A stretch of DNA of 64,000 nucleotides from Spongiihabitans sp963422685 (GCA_963422685.1 OY730442.1:558001-622000); one strand, 5' to 3'. Positions 29,938-38,829 are shown, counted from the first letter of the stretch. Program-made: numbers and translations. The notes: generated from the letters alone by a model not told the origin.

Positions 29938-31029
29938 ATGGATGAAGCGGTAAAACCGACCCGCTCCCTGGCCGCTCGTTATTATACTGATCCTGCTGTT
30001 TTCGAGATGGAAAAACAGGGCATGCTGGCGCGAACCTGGCAGTATGCCGGCCACGTCTCCCGGTTGGAAGTGCCAGGCGATTATTTTACATGCGAAATTG
30101 CCGGAGAAAATCTTTTTGCCATTCGCACCCGGGAAGGTGAAATCAAAGCCTATTACAATGTATGCCAGCATCGGGCGCATGAGCTGTTAACCGGCAGCGG
30201 CAACAAAAAAGTTATCGTCTGCCCCTATCATGCGTGGACCTATGAACTGAACGGAGAACTTCGGGCAGGACCCAACATAGATGCCGTTGCGGGTTTCGAC
30301 AAATCCAGTATCTGCCTCCAGGAAATACGGATTGAGGACTTCTGCGGATTTCTGTTTGTCAATCTTGACCGCAATGCGGCTGCAATGGAGCAGTGGTTCC
30401 CCGGGGTGCGCGACGAGCTGACCGCCTTTGTCCCGAAAATCCGCCGGTTGAAACCGCTCGAATGGGTGGAAACGCCAGAAAAATGCAACTGGAAAGTGTC
30501 AATCGAAAACTACTCGGAATGCTATCACTGCCAACTTAACCACCCGACTTTCTCCAATGGCGTGATCAAATCGGCCACCTATGACATTCAGCCCCAGGGC
30601 CACTGCCTGCGCCACACCACGCAATGCCAGAATCTTGACCAGATGAGCTATCCCGTTGACCTGGATGACAACCCGTATGCGGGTCAATATTCGTCCTGGT
30701 TCTTGTGGCCGACGACAAGTTTCCAGGTCTATCCGGGCAATGTGCTGAATACCTATCACTGGCGGCCGGTTGATCACCAAAACGTTGTTGTTTGGCGCGG
30801 CTGGTATACCGTTGCGGGCGCTGATTCAGCAGTTATTCGCCAGCTTGCCATACAGGACCGGGCAACCACGGTTGCAGAGGATATACAACTGGTCGAGTCC
30901 GTCCAGCGCGGCCTGAAAAGTCGCGGATACCGGCCAGGCCCGCTGGTCATTGACCCAAAATGCGGCGTCCGCTCCGAACACTCAATTAAAGTGCTTCAGG
31001 GCTGGATGCGGGACGCAATCGGCGGGTGA
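29938..31029 (+). CDS. Rieske non-haem iron oxygenase (betaine-type), catalytic subunit
   Basis: 363 residues. Rieske ligands are C76/H78 and C95/H98 (CQHRAHE ... CPYHAWTYE). The mononuclear iron site is in ENYSECYHCQLNHP, with H197, H202 and bridging E194. The ECYHC...NHP form is typical of the choline monooxygenase / glycine betaine (GbcA) / carnitine (CntA) / stachydrine demethylase group. It should oxidatively demethylate or cleave a quaternary ammonium compound, feeding the FAD demethylase across the divergent promoter. The reductase partner is not in the window. Confidence 0.9.
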   Translation: MDEAVKPTRSLAARYYTDPAVFEMEKQGMLARTWQYAGHVSRLEVPGDYFTCEIAGENLFAIRTREGEIKAYYNVCQHRAHELLTGSGNKKVIVCPYHAWTYELNGELRAGPNIDAVAGFDKSSICLQEIRIEDFCGFLFVNLDRNAAAMEQWFPGVRDELTAFVPKIRRLKPLEWVETPEKCNWKVSIENYSECYHCQLNHPTFSNGVIKSATYDIQPQGHCLRHTTQCQNLDQMSYPVDLDDNPYAGQYSSWFLWPTTSFQVYPGNVLNTYHWRPVDHQNVVVWRGWYTVAGADSAVIRQLAIQDRATTVAEDIQLVESVQRGLKSRGYRPGPLVIDPKCGVRSEHSIKVLQGWMRDAIGG

Positions 31030-31063
31030 AGTGAACCGGGTTTCATTGTGGAGCGTCATTTAT

Positions 31064-31291
31064 ATGCTGTATGCGCGGTCATCACGCATTAAGCTTGATG
31101 TATTACTCAAGGATATCTTATCGTCTGATGACAGGAATCTACCGTTTTCCAATGAACCTCATCATCTTCAATTCAAGATGAAACGGTTCTTCTCACTTTA
31201 TAAATGCGATATTTCGTTTGAACCTGAACACCTGAAATTAAGGTTGGATAGGTTCTACGAATTTTATGCGTGGGATAGGCAAAATCTTTGA
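31064..31291 (+). CDS. Small hypothetical protein (75 aa)
   Basis: An AT-richer ORF behind the Rieske gene. The product is basic and aromatic (LQFKMKRFFSLYKCDISFEPEHLKLRLDRFYEFYAWD), with no recognised family and no clear Shine-Dalgarno. Its base use differs from the catabolic genes, so it may be acquired DNA or chance. Its TGA overlaps the TTG of the next ORF. Confidence 0.25.
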   Translation: MLYARSSRIKLDVLLKDILSSDDRNLPFSNEPHHLQFKMKRFFSLYKCDISFEPEHLKLRLDRFYEFYAWDRQNL

Positions 31292-31599
31292 CTAACCCCT
31301 CTTCCCCCTGTCCATTGTTCACCGGCTCAACAGCTTTACCCGAGGCTTTTGTTGACGAGATCACCTACGAATGCGTGTACGGCTACTGTTCATTGTTCGG
31401 CGGCTTTTTAGCTATAGGCTATGTTCTTGCCTTGGGCGCGGTTCTCATATTTGTTGGGCGTCTGGTGGAACAATTTTTTCCACGCTATACCAACCGCTAT
31501 GTTTTACTATTCTATGTGTTTTCGTTCTTGTTCTTGTTCTTGCTCTACCGTCTAAAGAGCTATCTCTACCTTTTTTTCTGTCCTAGTGTAGCGCTCTGA
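31288..31599 (+). CDS. Small putative membrane protein (103 aa)
   Basis: Two hydrophobic segments are visible, FLAIGYVLALGAVLIFVGRL (about residues 40-60) and VLLFYVFSFLFLFLLYRL (about 72-90). The second is encoded by a near-tandem ttcttg hexamer array at 31525-31546, so the hydrophobicity may partly reflect simple sequence. TTG start overlapping the previous stop. No family recognised; 31600-31809 holds nothing recognisable. Confidence 0.3.
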   Translation: MTNPSSPCPLFTGSTALPEAFVDEITYECVYGYCSLFGGFLAIGYVLALGAVLIFVGRLVEQFFPRYTNRYVLLFYVFSFLFLFLLYRLKSYLYLFFCPSVAL

Positions 31600-31809
31600 A
31601 ACGCTTGCGTTTCAAGGCAAGCGCAACGGTCTGCTACTCTGGTGTTCTTGCCGCTTCAGGCGGCTCTTTCCAGTGTTTCGCGTTGGCGAAACCACCTAGC
31701 TTTGGCAGCAACGGACAAATGCTCATGGAGTCGGGTTGAGATTTTTGAATCCCGCCATGGGTGGCTGGTTTTATCTGGCGCAGATTCCGGTCCCATCGGG
31801 CTGCACACT

Positions 31810-32514
31810 TCAGGCAAATAATGCGCCGCCATCCACATCAACCGTGGTGCCGGTAACAAAGTCGTTGTCCAGCACAAACACCACACCTTTGGCAACTTCT
31901 TCAGCCTTCCCTGCCCTTGGAATCAAATGATCTTTAGTCGCATTATTGAAAAACGCTTCTCTGGCCTCGCCCCGGGCCGGAAACATGGGTGTATCAATCA
32001 GGCCGGGGGAGACTGCGTTTATACGGCGCGGCGCCAACTCGGGCGCAATGCCCCGGACGAAACCTTCTACGGCATTACCCACCGTGGAAATTGCGATATA
32101 GCCGGTTTTGCAATTTCGCGCAGGATAGCCGCTGAGCAGGACAATCGCACCGTTTTCGGTCAAGTGATTCGCACCCAGCCGAACCGAATTGGTGTATCCC
32201 CACAGTTTCGCAAATGATGCCTGAAATCCATCCAGATCCATCTCCAAAAACGGCCCCACCGCGCGTGCGCCGCCAGTTGCAGCATTGACCAGGAAATCGA
32301 AAGGCGCGTATTTTTCGAATAATTTTGCCAGCCCCTGCCGCTCCAGCACATCCACCTGTTCAACCGCCATGCCCCGGGTGTGCGCGCATTCTGCTGCGTT
32401 TCGGCTGCCAACGATGACATCCGCACCCGCCGCCAGCAGCGCTTGGGCGGTGGCCAGTCCGATGCCGGAGGTGCCGCCAAGCACGATTGCTTTTTTGCCA
32501 TTAAAATCAGTCAT
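31810..32514 (-). CDS. SDR family oxidoreductase with altered catalytic motif
   Basis: 234 residues. The cofactor motif GGTSGIGLATA is at about 13-23 and LVNAATGGAR follows the fourth strand. The C-terminal INAVSPGLIDTPMFP and GTTVDVDGGALFA are classical SDR landmarks. The catalytic YxxxK is not intact: the aligned position reads GYIAISTVGNA, with Ser instead of Lys, so normal proton relay is doubtful. Some SDR subfamilies with degenerate active sites are known. Substrate unknown; stand-alone gene. Confidence 0.82.
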   Translation of the reverse strand: MTDFNGKKAIVLGGTSGIGLATAQALLAAGADVIVGSRNAAECAHTRGMAVEQVDVLERQGLAKLFEKYAPFDFLVNAATGGARAVGPFLEMDLDGFQASFAKLWGYTNSVRLGANHLTENGAIVLLSGYPARNCKTGYIAISTVGNAVEGFVRGIAPELAPRRINAVSPGLIDTPMFPARGEAREAFFNNATKDHLIPRAGKAEEVAKGVVFVLDNDFVTGTTVDVDGGALFA

Positions 32515-32878
32515 AGTTGAAATTTATGAAATTATCCGGTATTTAAATTTTTCAGGAAGATAATCCATCAGACCGTAAAAGGAAACCGTTCAACCCGAAT
32601 ATTAAGCGAACAGGGAGTCTCCTGTGCTGATTGACAGGCGGCCCCCTCAACCATGCGGACAATGACAATCGTACCCGTGGCCTGGATTAGGAATTTCTTC
32701 CCGACAGGATGCGCACCAGGCCGCCCGGTGATTGACAATAAGCAACATTCAGGGTCAGCTCAAGCCCGGAAAGGGTCACGATCTTCGCCGCGCCTTCCGG
32801 GTTTCCTCATCCACCGCAGCTTCCCGAAAATCCCGCGGAGAATGAACTTGAAAGTCACAACAGGAAAAGTGAGTGCCT
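32515..32878. other. Intergenic stretch, nothing recognised
   Basis: The 364 bases between the SDR start and the helicase stop contain no ORF with family-like composition, no strong hairpin and no repeat that could be matched by eye. It forms the left boundary of the defence island. Confidence 0.4.
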
Positions 32879-34966
32879 TTATCCATGTTCTACCTGGCCA
32901 AGTGTCAAATCTTCCAAAAACTCGGAAGGCATATCACCACTGGTGACCAGCAGACGATCCCTGGCCCGGGTGCATGCAACATACAGTAGATGCCGTTCCG
33001 TGTCATAAACCTCTGCCAAATCCGCGCTGTCCGCAACGCCTTCAATCCGTTCCTGTGATGGAATTATTTCATCGTCACAGGCCATCACCGCAACGGCCCT
33101 GAACTCCAGGCCCTTTGCCAAATGCATCGTACAGAGCGCTGCACTGCCAGGGGCGAGTTGAATATCGCTGTCCAGTCGCTGGCAGGGAATAGCCGCCCGC
33201 TTGATGGCCACCTCTGCCCGCGCCAACTCATTTTCGGAGCGCACAATGATACCAGTCTCATATGGCTTAAATCCTGCCTCCTGAAGGCTGCTCAGCCATT
33301 GTGAAACACAGGCGATCTCATCCTCATGGGAATCGAAATTGCGGATGGCCGGCACCGGCCCATTGAAAACCGAAACCGTACCACGGCGGTCATCCGCATT
33401 GCCGTCAACGTCGGCAACACCCGGCCCCAACAATCGATCCGCCTGCATTCGTATCTGGTGAGAAGTTCTGTAGTTCACCCGCAGCGTTTTTGACCGGCCC
33501 CGTATATCTACGCCAAGCGATTTCCATGAGAATGCCTGCTGGAAGATGCGCTGCCCCAAATCACCGGCAAAGAACAACGCATTGGGCTGGCCGCCGCCCA
33601 GTGCGGCCAGGAACCTCAATTGCGAAACGCTGATATCCTGCGCTTCATCCACGATCACAAAATCGAACGGGCTGTTCTTCCTGTCCGCCAGCGCCTCAGT
33701 CAACGCCAGATAGATGCCGGCCATTGACACGGAGTTGGTCTGCTCCAGCTTGCTGTTCACCTGCTCAAACATCTGCCAGAGAAGCTGCCGCTGCGCTTCT
33801 GTGAGTCTGGTTCTGCGGCCCAGGCGGCGTACATCTCTATAGGCTTCCCACGTATTGAGCTGCCAGGCATCAACCACCTGAAGCCACTCTGCAAAGACGA
33901 ATGCCCTGGAAAAATGCAATCCTTCAACACCATCTGCACACTTTGACACCAACCTGAAAAGCTGTGGCCGTTCCAACCGCTTTTTCCGGTCAGCGCTGAA
34001 TTTGTACAAGCGCAGCGCAATGGCGTCCATTGAATAAATTTCAAGCCTTTCCGCCAGTCCGGGCGTGCTGCCGATCAGGTGCTTCAGCTTTTCCCTGAGC
34101 GCATTGGCCAGAGAATCCGTAAAAGTGGTCAAGAGAACGCGAGACTCTGGATGCTGCGCTGCCAGATACACAGCACGGTGCAACGCGACAATCGTTTTGC
34201 CCGTGCCGGCCGAACCAGACACTCTGGCCGGGCCACCGAAGTCCTGCTTCACCAGGGCTTGCTGGGCCGGATGCAGAAAGATCGTCCATTGCTCCCACGG
34301 GGAATCCAGCGCCCGCGCCAAGGCATCGACATCGTTCATTATACGGAAACGGCGCTGCGCATCCGGGTGGTCAAATGGATCGGTTTTTGGTGGCACCGCG
34401 ATTGGCGGTTGCGGCGTACCCCCGACCGCTATCTCTATCAGCGCTTCAGATGCCTCGGACGGCAGGTTATCCGCCAACTCAAGAATAGAGTCTTCGTTCG
34501 CACGCCTGACATCTGTCAGCCATTCTGCCGGAACGCCGTAGCCAAGCAACTCATCGTCGGCTATCCGGTCAAAAAGCAGCGGTTTTGATGGCGGGGTCTC
34601 GACATGGATGTAGTACGGCACACGAATCTCTTCAACCCGCTCACGAATTTCAACAAGCTGGGCCGCGCCTGTTTTTGGATTGGCTTCCAGTTTGCGTTTT
34701 TCCGCCCATTGGTAGGCATCGTCGTGATGGTCCACATAGCAGAGCAGCAAACTCGACCTTGAACGGTGGACAATAATTCGTATATCGCGATTCACCCGCA
34801 CCGACCAGAAGCTCTTGTCCTGGGCACGACCCAGCTTGTGAAAGCGGTGACCGGGATTCTCCGGATTCATCTGCAAATCGAACGCAGTCGTCTTGACTGC
34901 CCTCTGCTCATCGCCGGCCAATTTGGCCAGGCTGCTTGTGAATGAATTGGATATGCGAAATTCCAT
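32879..34966 (-). CDS. RelE/ParE-like domain fused to UvrD-type SF1 helicase
   Basis: 695 residues. Residues 1-90 have the RelE/ParE toxin fold pattern (FTSSLAKLAGDEQRAVKTTA, NPGHRFHKLGRAQDKSFWSVRVNRDIRIIVHR). From about 225 it is a UvrD/Rep helicase: GSAGTGKT at 251-258, FVIVDEAQDISVSQLRFLAAL near 440, TLRVNYRTSHQIR, and the motif VI region YVACTRARDRLLV near the end. The fusion is known among bacterial UvrD-like proteins, where the RelE part is thought to bind nucleic acid or translation components; its role is not established. It starts 9 bp behind the stop of a mod-gene relic, so it was probably the last gene of a type III cassette. Confidence 0.88.
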   Translation of the reverse strand: MEFRISNSFTSSLAKLAGDEQRAVKTTAFDLQMNPENPGHRFHKLGRAQDKSFWSVRVNRDIRIIVHRSRSSLLLCYVDHHDDAYQWAEKRKLEANPKTGAAQLVEIRERVEEIRVPYYIHVETPPSKPLLFDRIADDELLGYGVPAEWLTDVRRANEDSILELADNLPSEASEALIEIAVGGTPQPPIAVPPKTDPFDHPDAQRRFRIMNDVDALARALDSPWEQWTIFLHPAQQALVKQDFGGPARVSGSAGTGKTIVALHRAVYLAAQHPESRVLLTTFTDSLANALREKLKHLIGSTPGLAERLEIYSMDAIALRLYKFSADRKKRLERPQLFRLVSKCADGVEGLHFSRAFVFAEWLQVVDAWQLNTWEAYRDVRRLGRRTRLTEAQRQLLWQMFEQVNSKLEQTNSVSMAGIYLALTEALADRKNSPFDFVIVDEAQDISVSQLRFLAALGGGQPNALFFAGDLGQRIFQQAFSWKSLGVDIRGRSKTLRVNYRTSHQIRMQADRLLGPGVADVDGNADDRRGTVSVFNGPVPAIRNFDSHEDEIACVSQWLSSLQEAGFKPYETGIIVRSENELARAEVAIKRAAIPCQRLDSDIQLAPGSAALCTMHLAKGLEFRAVAVMACDDEIIPSQERIEGVADSADLAEVYDTERHLLYVACTRARDRLLVTSGDMPSEFLEDLTLGQVEHG

Positions 34967-34975
34967 TGGGCTATA

Positions 34976-35051
34976 CTATATCATTGCCTCGTCGCCCGGG
35001 TGGTTGATGACCTTGGTGGTGATGCGTCCAGATGCGGGCGTGTCGAAGGAG
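34976..35051 (-). pseudogene. C-terminal relic of a type III mod gene
   Basis: The minus strand reads SFDTPASGRITTKVINHPGD-EAMI-stop. It aligns with the C-terminus of the complete Mod in this window (PTLGRIAVKVINHLGDEVMK). Only about 24 codons remain, cut off upstream by the poly-G tract. The stop lies 9 bases before the helicase ATG, the spacing of an operon junction. Together with the N-terminal relic at 50265-50422 this looks like the other end of one split gene. Confidence 0.7.
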
Positions 35052-35083
<32 letters not shown>

Positions 35084-35155
35084 TCGCCGTGTCAATCAGC
35101 GTTCCATCAGGCGAACGTCAAGCATCTGTCTCATTTCGCGCTGACCCTAGTCGTT

Positions 35156-36109
35156 TTACTTCTTGGTGATCTTCGGGCCAGCGTAGACGATGTAGATCGG
35201 CTGGCCGGCTTTGACAGGCCAAGAGAAGTGCAGACGAAGCATCGGGTGGCGCACCTTGCCGTGCCATGTGCAGAACAGAGGCTTTTGGGAATCGTTCGGA
35301 TGACGGAACGTCAGTTCATTACGGAAGCGGTTCTTTTCCGAGTCCGACGAGTCGGAGAACAACGCATTGTCGCCCGTAAAGTATTCCTGATAAATCTGCT
35401 GGCCTTGTGGGGTACGTGCACCATCTGCGTTGAAGACACACGCAAACCGGTTCAGGATGTCGAATAGCTTGAGCAACCTCTCCGCGGCACTCTTGGCGAA
35501 GGGAACCCCGTCTAACGGCATGAAGCAATTGCCAGCGAATGTCAGGCTCTGGAACTTCGTTGAAGCCTCGCGCAAAGCGTCCCATGATTGAATTGGCGGT
35601 GCCCTTTCCCGCAGTCTATCTTCCAGCGCAGGGACACTCCACCAGTTTTGGAGGGGCGTACTTGGGTCGTTCCCTCCCTCTCGACACCAAGTCACGTCAA
35701 CAGGCGCATAATTCCAATTGGACGGCGTGACGCTGACCAAGTCGCATTCAACGCCGTCCAACGTTCGGAACGAGGCTTCGCCGACGGCGGTATCCGTGAC
35801 GATATCGCCACAACATTCCAGCCAGTCTTCGGCACCGTGTTGGCGCAAATCGTCCCAGAACGGACCGGCGCGCGTCAACCACCCCATCGCGGCGCGGCGC
35901 TCGCTCTCGACGGACAAGCGTCCGACCGCCTGCTGCATCGGCACGTTCGGCATCGGGCTGGTAGTCAGGAACGCACGATGGCAGTATAACTCCCGTCCGA
36001 ATCGCTGGGCGGCGGCGCGCATTTTCATCAGCCGTGCGAGCGCGCCACGAAACGATGCTATGTCGTGGAACTGCTCGTGGATTGACAGGTCATTGGTCAG
36101 GAGTTCCAT
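35156..36109 (-). CDS. Uncharacterised protein of a three-gene DUF262/DUF3696 system
   Basis: 317 residues, no family recognised. The first third is helical (SIHEQFHDIASFRGALARLMKMRAAAQ). A middle region is rich in Trp and acidic residues (WLECCGDIVTDTAVGEASFR), and the end is a mixed alpha/beta stretch (LFCTWHGKVRHPMLRLHFSW). No transmembrane segment and no obvious nuclease motif. The ATG begins one base after the stop of the DUF3696 ATPase, so it belongs to that operon and is likely a specificity or effector partner. Confidence 0.8.
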   Translation of the reverse strand: MELLTNDLSIHEQFHDIASFRGALARLMKMRAAAQRFGRELYCHRAFLTTSPMPNVPMQQAVGRLSVESERRAAMGWLTRAGPFWDDLRQHGAEDWLECCGDIVTDTAVGEASFRTLDGVECDLVSVTPSNWNYAPVDVTWCREGGNDPSTPLQNWWSVPALEDRLRERAPPIQSWDALREASTKFQSLTFAGNCFMPLDGVPFAKSAAERLLKLFDILNRFACVFNADGARTPQGQQIYQEYFTGDNALFSDSSDSEKNRFRNELTFRHPNDSQKPLFCTWHGKVRHPMLRLHFSWPVKAGQPIYIVYAGPKITKK

Positions 36110-36110
36110 A

Positions 36111-37271
36111 TCAACTCCAGCCGGCGAAATAGTTCATGTCCCTGTCGAACTGATCGAAGAACCCATCCGGCCAACTATCGATGTTGCCATCGGCATCCAG
36201 GACCGGGCTCTGCACTTGCGGCCCGCCATCGGTTCGGTCCTCGTGCCGGGGTCGGAAAAAATGCAGCGCGACATCGTCACTGGACAGCGTGCGGTTCTTG
36301 ACGGTCCGCCGAATGCCGTTCAACACGTGATCGCTGTGCGTCTCGATCACGACCTGCACACCCGCCGACGCGACTTCCGCCAGAAATTCTCCCATCGCCG
36401 CCTGCCCGGCGGGATGCAGGTGCACCTCCGGGTTCTCGATCAGCAGCAGGTCGTTCCCGTTCGTGGACAAGGCCGCCACCACGATGGGTAGAACCTGTGT
36501 CAGCCCAAATCCGGTATGAATGGGACGATGAAAATCGGTACTGCCGGATATACGAATCCCCAACGTGACGGCATTAGTGCGCGGAACTTGCTCGATTACC
36601 AAAACGCAATCCGGAAAGAAGCGCGCCATCCGGGCCTCCACCTGCCGGAACCGCGTAGGCGGAGCGTTCTCGTCCACCAGCGTATCCAGCACACGAATAT
36701 CGCGGCCGGAGTGGAGCACGCTGACGGCGTATTCCCCCCGCGGGCCGACGACGGGCGTAAGCTGCGGGTCGTCGAACACGTAATGTTCGCGTGGCCCCAG
36801 TCGCTCCGCGGTCAGGTAGGTGAGCCCGCGCAAACGGCCGGTCAACGCATGACCACTCAATGGCGTCGGCAGCAGGTAGTGAAGCGGCTGGGACCCGTCA
36901 AAATCCCAACCGTCGCCGTCGCCCGTCTCCCCACGAGCCTTTCTCACCGCCAGCGACATCTCGTCGCGTTCGCCCTCGAACTCCCATTGAAACCGGGCCG
37001 CATCACCGTCCAACAGCGCGATTCCAAGGTTGCGTCGCCCATGAACCTGATCAATCACATCCGCCACGGTGCCGAGGCGGACAGCGGCGCCGTTGAGCAT
37101 CAGGCGCGACGACCATTCATGTTCGCGCATCGTTTGATGTAGCAGAACCAGCGCCTGCATCACCGAAGATTTCCCGGAAGCGTTGGCGCCAGATAGCAGA
37201 GTCAGCGGGCACAACGACAGCTTCAGTATGTTAAAGCATTTGAAATGCCGCAGATCAATCCGTGTGAGCAC
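36111..37271 (-). CDS. AAA (ABC-type) ATPase with DUF3696 C-terminus
   Basis: 386 residues. Walker A is GANASGKSS near residue 30, signature and Walker B region LLIENPEVHLHP near 280, and H-loop VIETHSDHVLNGIRR follows. The C-terminal NIDSWPDGFFDQFDRD is the DUF3696 hallmark. SMC/RecN-like head ATPases of this group occur in OLD, Septu, Gabija and related defence systems as oligomeric regulators of a nuclease. The gene overlaps the end of the DUF262 gene by 17 bases. As I remember it, DUF262 plus a DUF3696 ATPase plus a third protein resembles the Menshen gene set; this needs a profile search. Confidence 0.9.
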   Translation of the reverse strand: MLTRIDLRHFKCFNILKLSLCPLTLLSGANASGKSSVMQALVLLHQTMREHEWSSRLMLNGAAVRLGTVADVIDQVHGRRNLGIALLDGDAARFQWEFEGERDEMSLAVRKARGETGDGDGWDFDGSQPLHYLLPTPLSGHALTGRLRGLTYLTAERLGPREHYVFDDPQLTPVVGPRGEYAVSVLHSGRDIRVLDTLVDENAPPTRFRQVEARMARFFPDCVLVIEQVPRTNAVTLGIRISGSTDFHRPIHTGFGLTQVLPIVVAALSTNGNDLLLIENPEVHLHPAGQAAMGEFLAEVASAGVQVVIETHSDHVLNGIRRTVKNRTLSSDDVALHFFRPRHEDRTDGGPQVQSPVLDADGNIDSWPDGFFDQFDRDMNYFAGWS

Positions 37272-38364
37272 CCAGAATCTCCTCGAATTTTTGTCTGGTC
37301 ATTTCAAACCGGCGCCTTACCTTCCTCGTGTCGTTTGTGCCGTAAGTGATCGCGTCTTTGAACTCCTCGTCCTCCAGCAACCCATAGATACCTTGGCGAA
37401 GATGCTCGGCACATGCATCCACTTGGTCTTCGGCGTATCGCGACAAACCGGTCGACATCACATCCCAAAGGGATGCATTGAGAACGCTGCGCCGCTCCTG
37501 ATCACGCTCGTGCTTTCTGAATGCGTGCCGATCAAACAGCACAAGGTTGTTAGTGAGCCCTCTGTGAAATTCGTCGGACAATCGTGAGAGTTCCAATTCA
37601 TCTGATCGGTTCATTTTCCTCAAGCTGTCGGCGAGGAACTCATCCATGTCTCCGTGGTACTCATTGAGACCGAGAATCCGGAAAGCGCAAAATCGGTTGA
37701 CGAATTCTCGATCCCGCATCGTTTTTTTATTTAGACTCCCACCAGTTGCCTCAAGGAAAACATCGTTCTGTGCCTCATCCTTCAGGAATCGGGTTGCCGG
37801 CCCCATGAAAAGACAGTTGCGCATCTGCTGTCTTGTAAGCGGCACGCCGCCGTTCACTCTCTCGAAGATATCCAGACGGGCGCGTTCCGGCGCTTTCTCG
37901 TCGATAATGTAGAGAATAAGATTGCAATCTTCGATGCGGTTCTGGAGTTTCGACGGCAGGTCCGAGAACCCTTTGCCGTTAAGTTCGCTCCGACCCGACA
38001 GACGCAGCCGCAATTCGTCCTTCATAAACCGCTGGAACGTAGACAGGCGCTGCAAACCGTCCACCACCACCATTTTCCCTTCATCATTTTCCGACATGTA
38101 GAACACTGGTAGAGGAATACGCATGAGCACGGATTCGATCAGTCTGCTTTGCTTGTCCTCCGGCCATATGAAGTCGCGCTGGAAGTCCGGATTCATGACG
38201 TAGCTACCCTTATTGATCCTCCGAATGACGTCATAGATCGTTCGATTTTCATGTCGAATCAAGAGGTCGTCAATGGGATAGTCGCCCCACGACCCACTGT
38301 TTGGATCCAGACCTTCAAGTTCTTCGTCATCAACCGACTGGTGGGTTTGATCAGCGTCCATCAT
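37255..38364 (-). CDS. DUF262 (GmrSD/ParB-like) domain protein
   Basis: 369 residues from the ATG at 38364, which has a good Shine-Dalgarno (gggag, 7 bases upstream); the 20-residue longer form is not preferred. YDVIRRINKGSYVMNPDFQR begins the DUF262 domain, and VVDGLQRLSTF is its DGQQR-type nucleotide/ParB-fold motif (DGLQR here). VPLTRQQMRNCLFMG and the helical C-terminus complete the fold. DUF262 proteins include GmrS of the modified-DNA nuclease GmrSD and parts of BREX/Brig-like systems, usually NTP-dependent. First gene of the operon; the HNH half of GmrSD is absent, so any nuclease activity must be elsewhere. Confidence 0.9.
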   Translation of the reverse strand: MMDADQTHQSVDDEELEGLDPNSGSWGDYPIDDLLIRHENRTIYDVIRRINKGSYVMNPDFQRDFIWPEDKQSRLIESVLMRIPLPVFYMSENDEGKMVVVDGLQRLSTFQRFMKDELRLRLSGRSELNGKGFSDLPSKLQNRIEDCNLILYIIDEKAPERARLDIFERVNGGVPLTRQQMRNCLFMGPATRFLKDEAQNDVFLEATGGSLNKKTMRDREFVNRFCAFRILGLNEYHGDMDEFLADSLRKMNRSDELELSRLSDEFHRGLTNNLVLFDRHAFRKHERDQERRSVLNASLWDVMSTGLSRYAEDQVDACAEHLRQGIYGLLEDEEFKDAITYGTNDTRKVRRRFEMTRQKFEEILGAHTD

Positions 38365-38479
38365 GTCGTTACTCCCTGACCTCTTCGTCGTCGTTTCAAA
38401 TGGTGCAGCGCCAGCCATGAGCAATCTCCCGTCGTTGCAAAAATGTTTTCACACCCTGTACACCTTCCTTAAATTAATG

Positions 38480-38485
38480 ATTATA
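38480..38485 (-). promoter_or_regulatory. Possible -10 element for the DUF262 operon
   Basis: The minus strand carries a perfect tataat in an AT-rich stretch, about 116 bases upstream of the DUF262 ATG. No good -35 box lies 16-18 bases upstream (catagg at 17). It sits just outside the left end of the IS5 remnant, whose arrival may have supplied or removed upstream sequence. Confidence 0.35.
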
Positions 38486-38497
38486 TCTAATCTACGA

Positions 38498-38829
38498 AGG
38501 AACCTATGAACTATTCACCCAAGTCACATTGATTGGCGTAACCGGTCGATTTTTTGAAGCACCGATGACCATCGGGTAATGGTTGCATGTTCTTTCCCAT
38601 CAATCCGACGGATTTCAGATGCACCGGCCCGCTCATGCCGCCAGGTTGGTCAGCCCGGTCAGGGGAACGACCTGTTCCATCTCAGCGAAAAAACGCTCAC
38701 GGCGCGTTTGTTTCTTCTTCGCTTGGTAGCTCATTGCGACTAAGCTTTGGTGCTTCATCGGGAAACTTCAGAGGCAGTGGCGGAATGGCGCTATTATCCC
38801 AAGATCGGACGAATAAATCAGAGGTTCCC
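38498..38829 (-). mobile_element. Internally deleted IS5-family element with both inverted repeats
   Basis: The ends are imperfect inverted repeats: aggaacctatgaactattc (38498-38516) and, reversed at the other end, gggaacctctgatttattc (38811-38829), matching at 15 of 19 positions. This is the typical IS5-type terminus. Inside, an ORF from 38758 to 38633 on the minus strand encodes 41 residues (MKHQSLVAMSYQAKKKQTRR, then FFAEMEQVVPLTGLTNLAA) that resemble the transposase N-terminus before a stop. The rest of the transposase is missing, leaving a 332-bp MITE-like remnant between the Argonaute and DUF262 genes. No clear target duplication. Confidence 0.65.
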
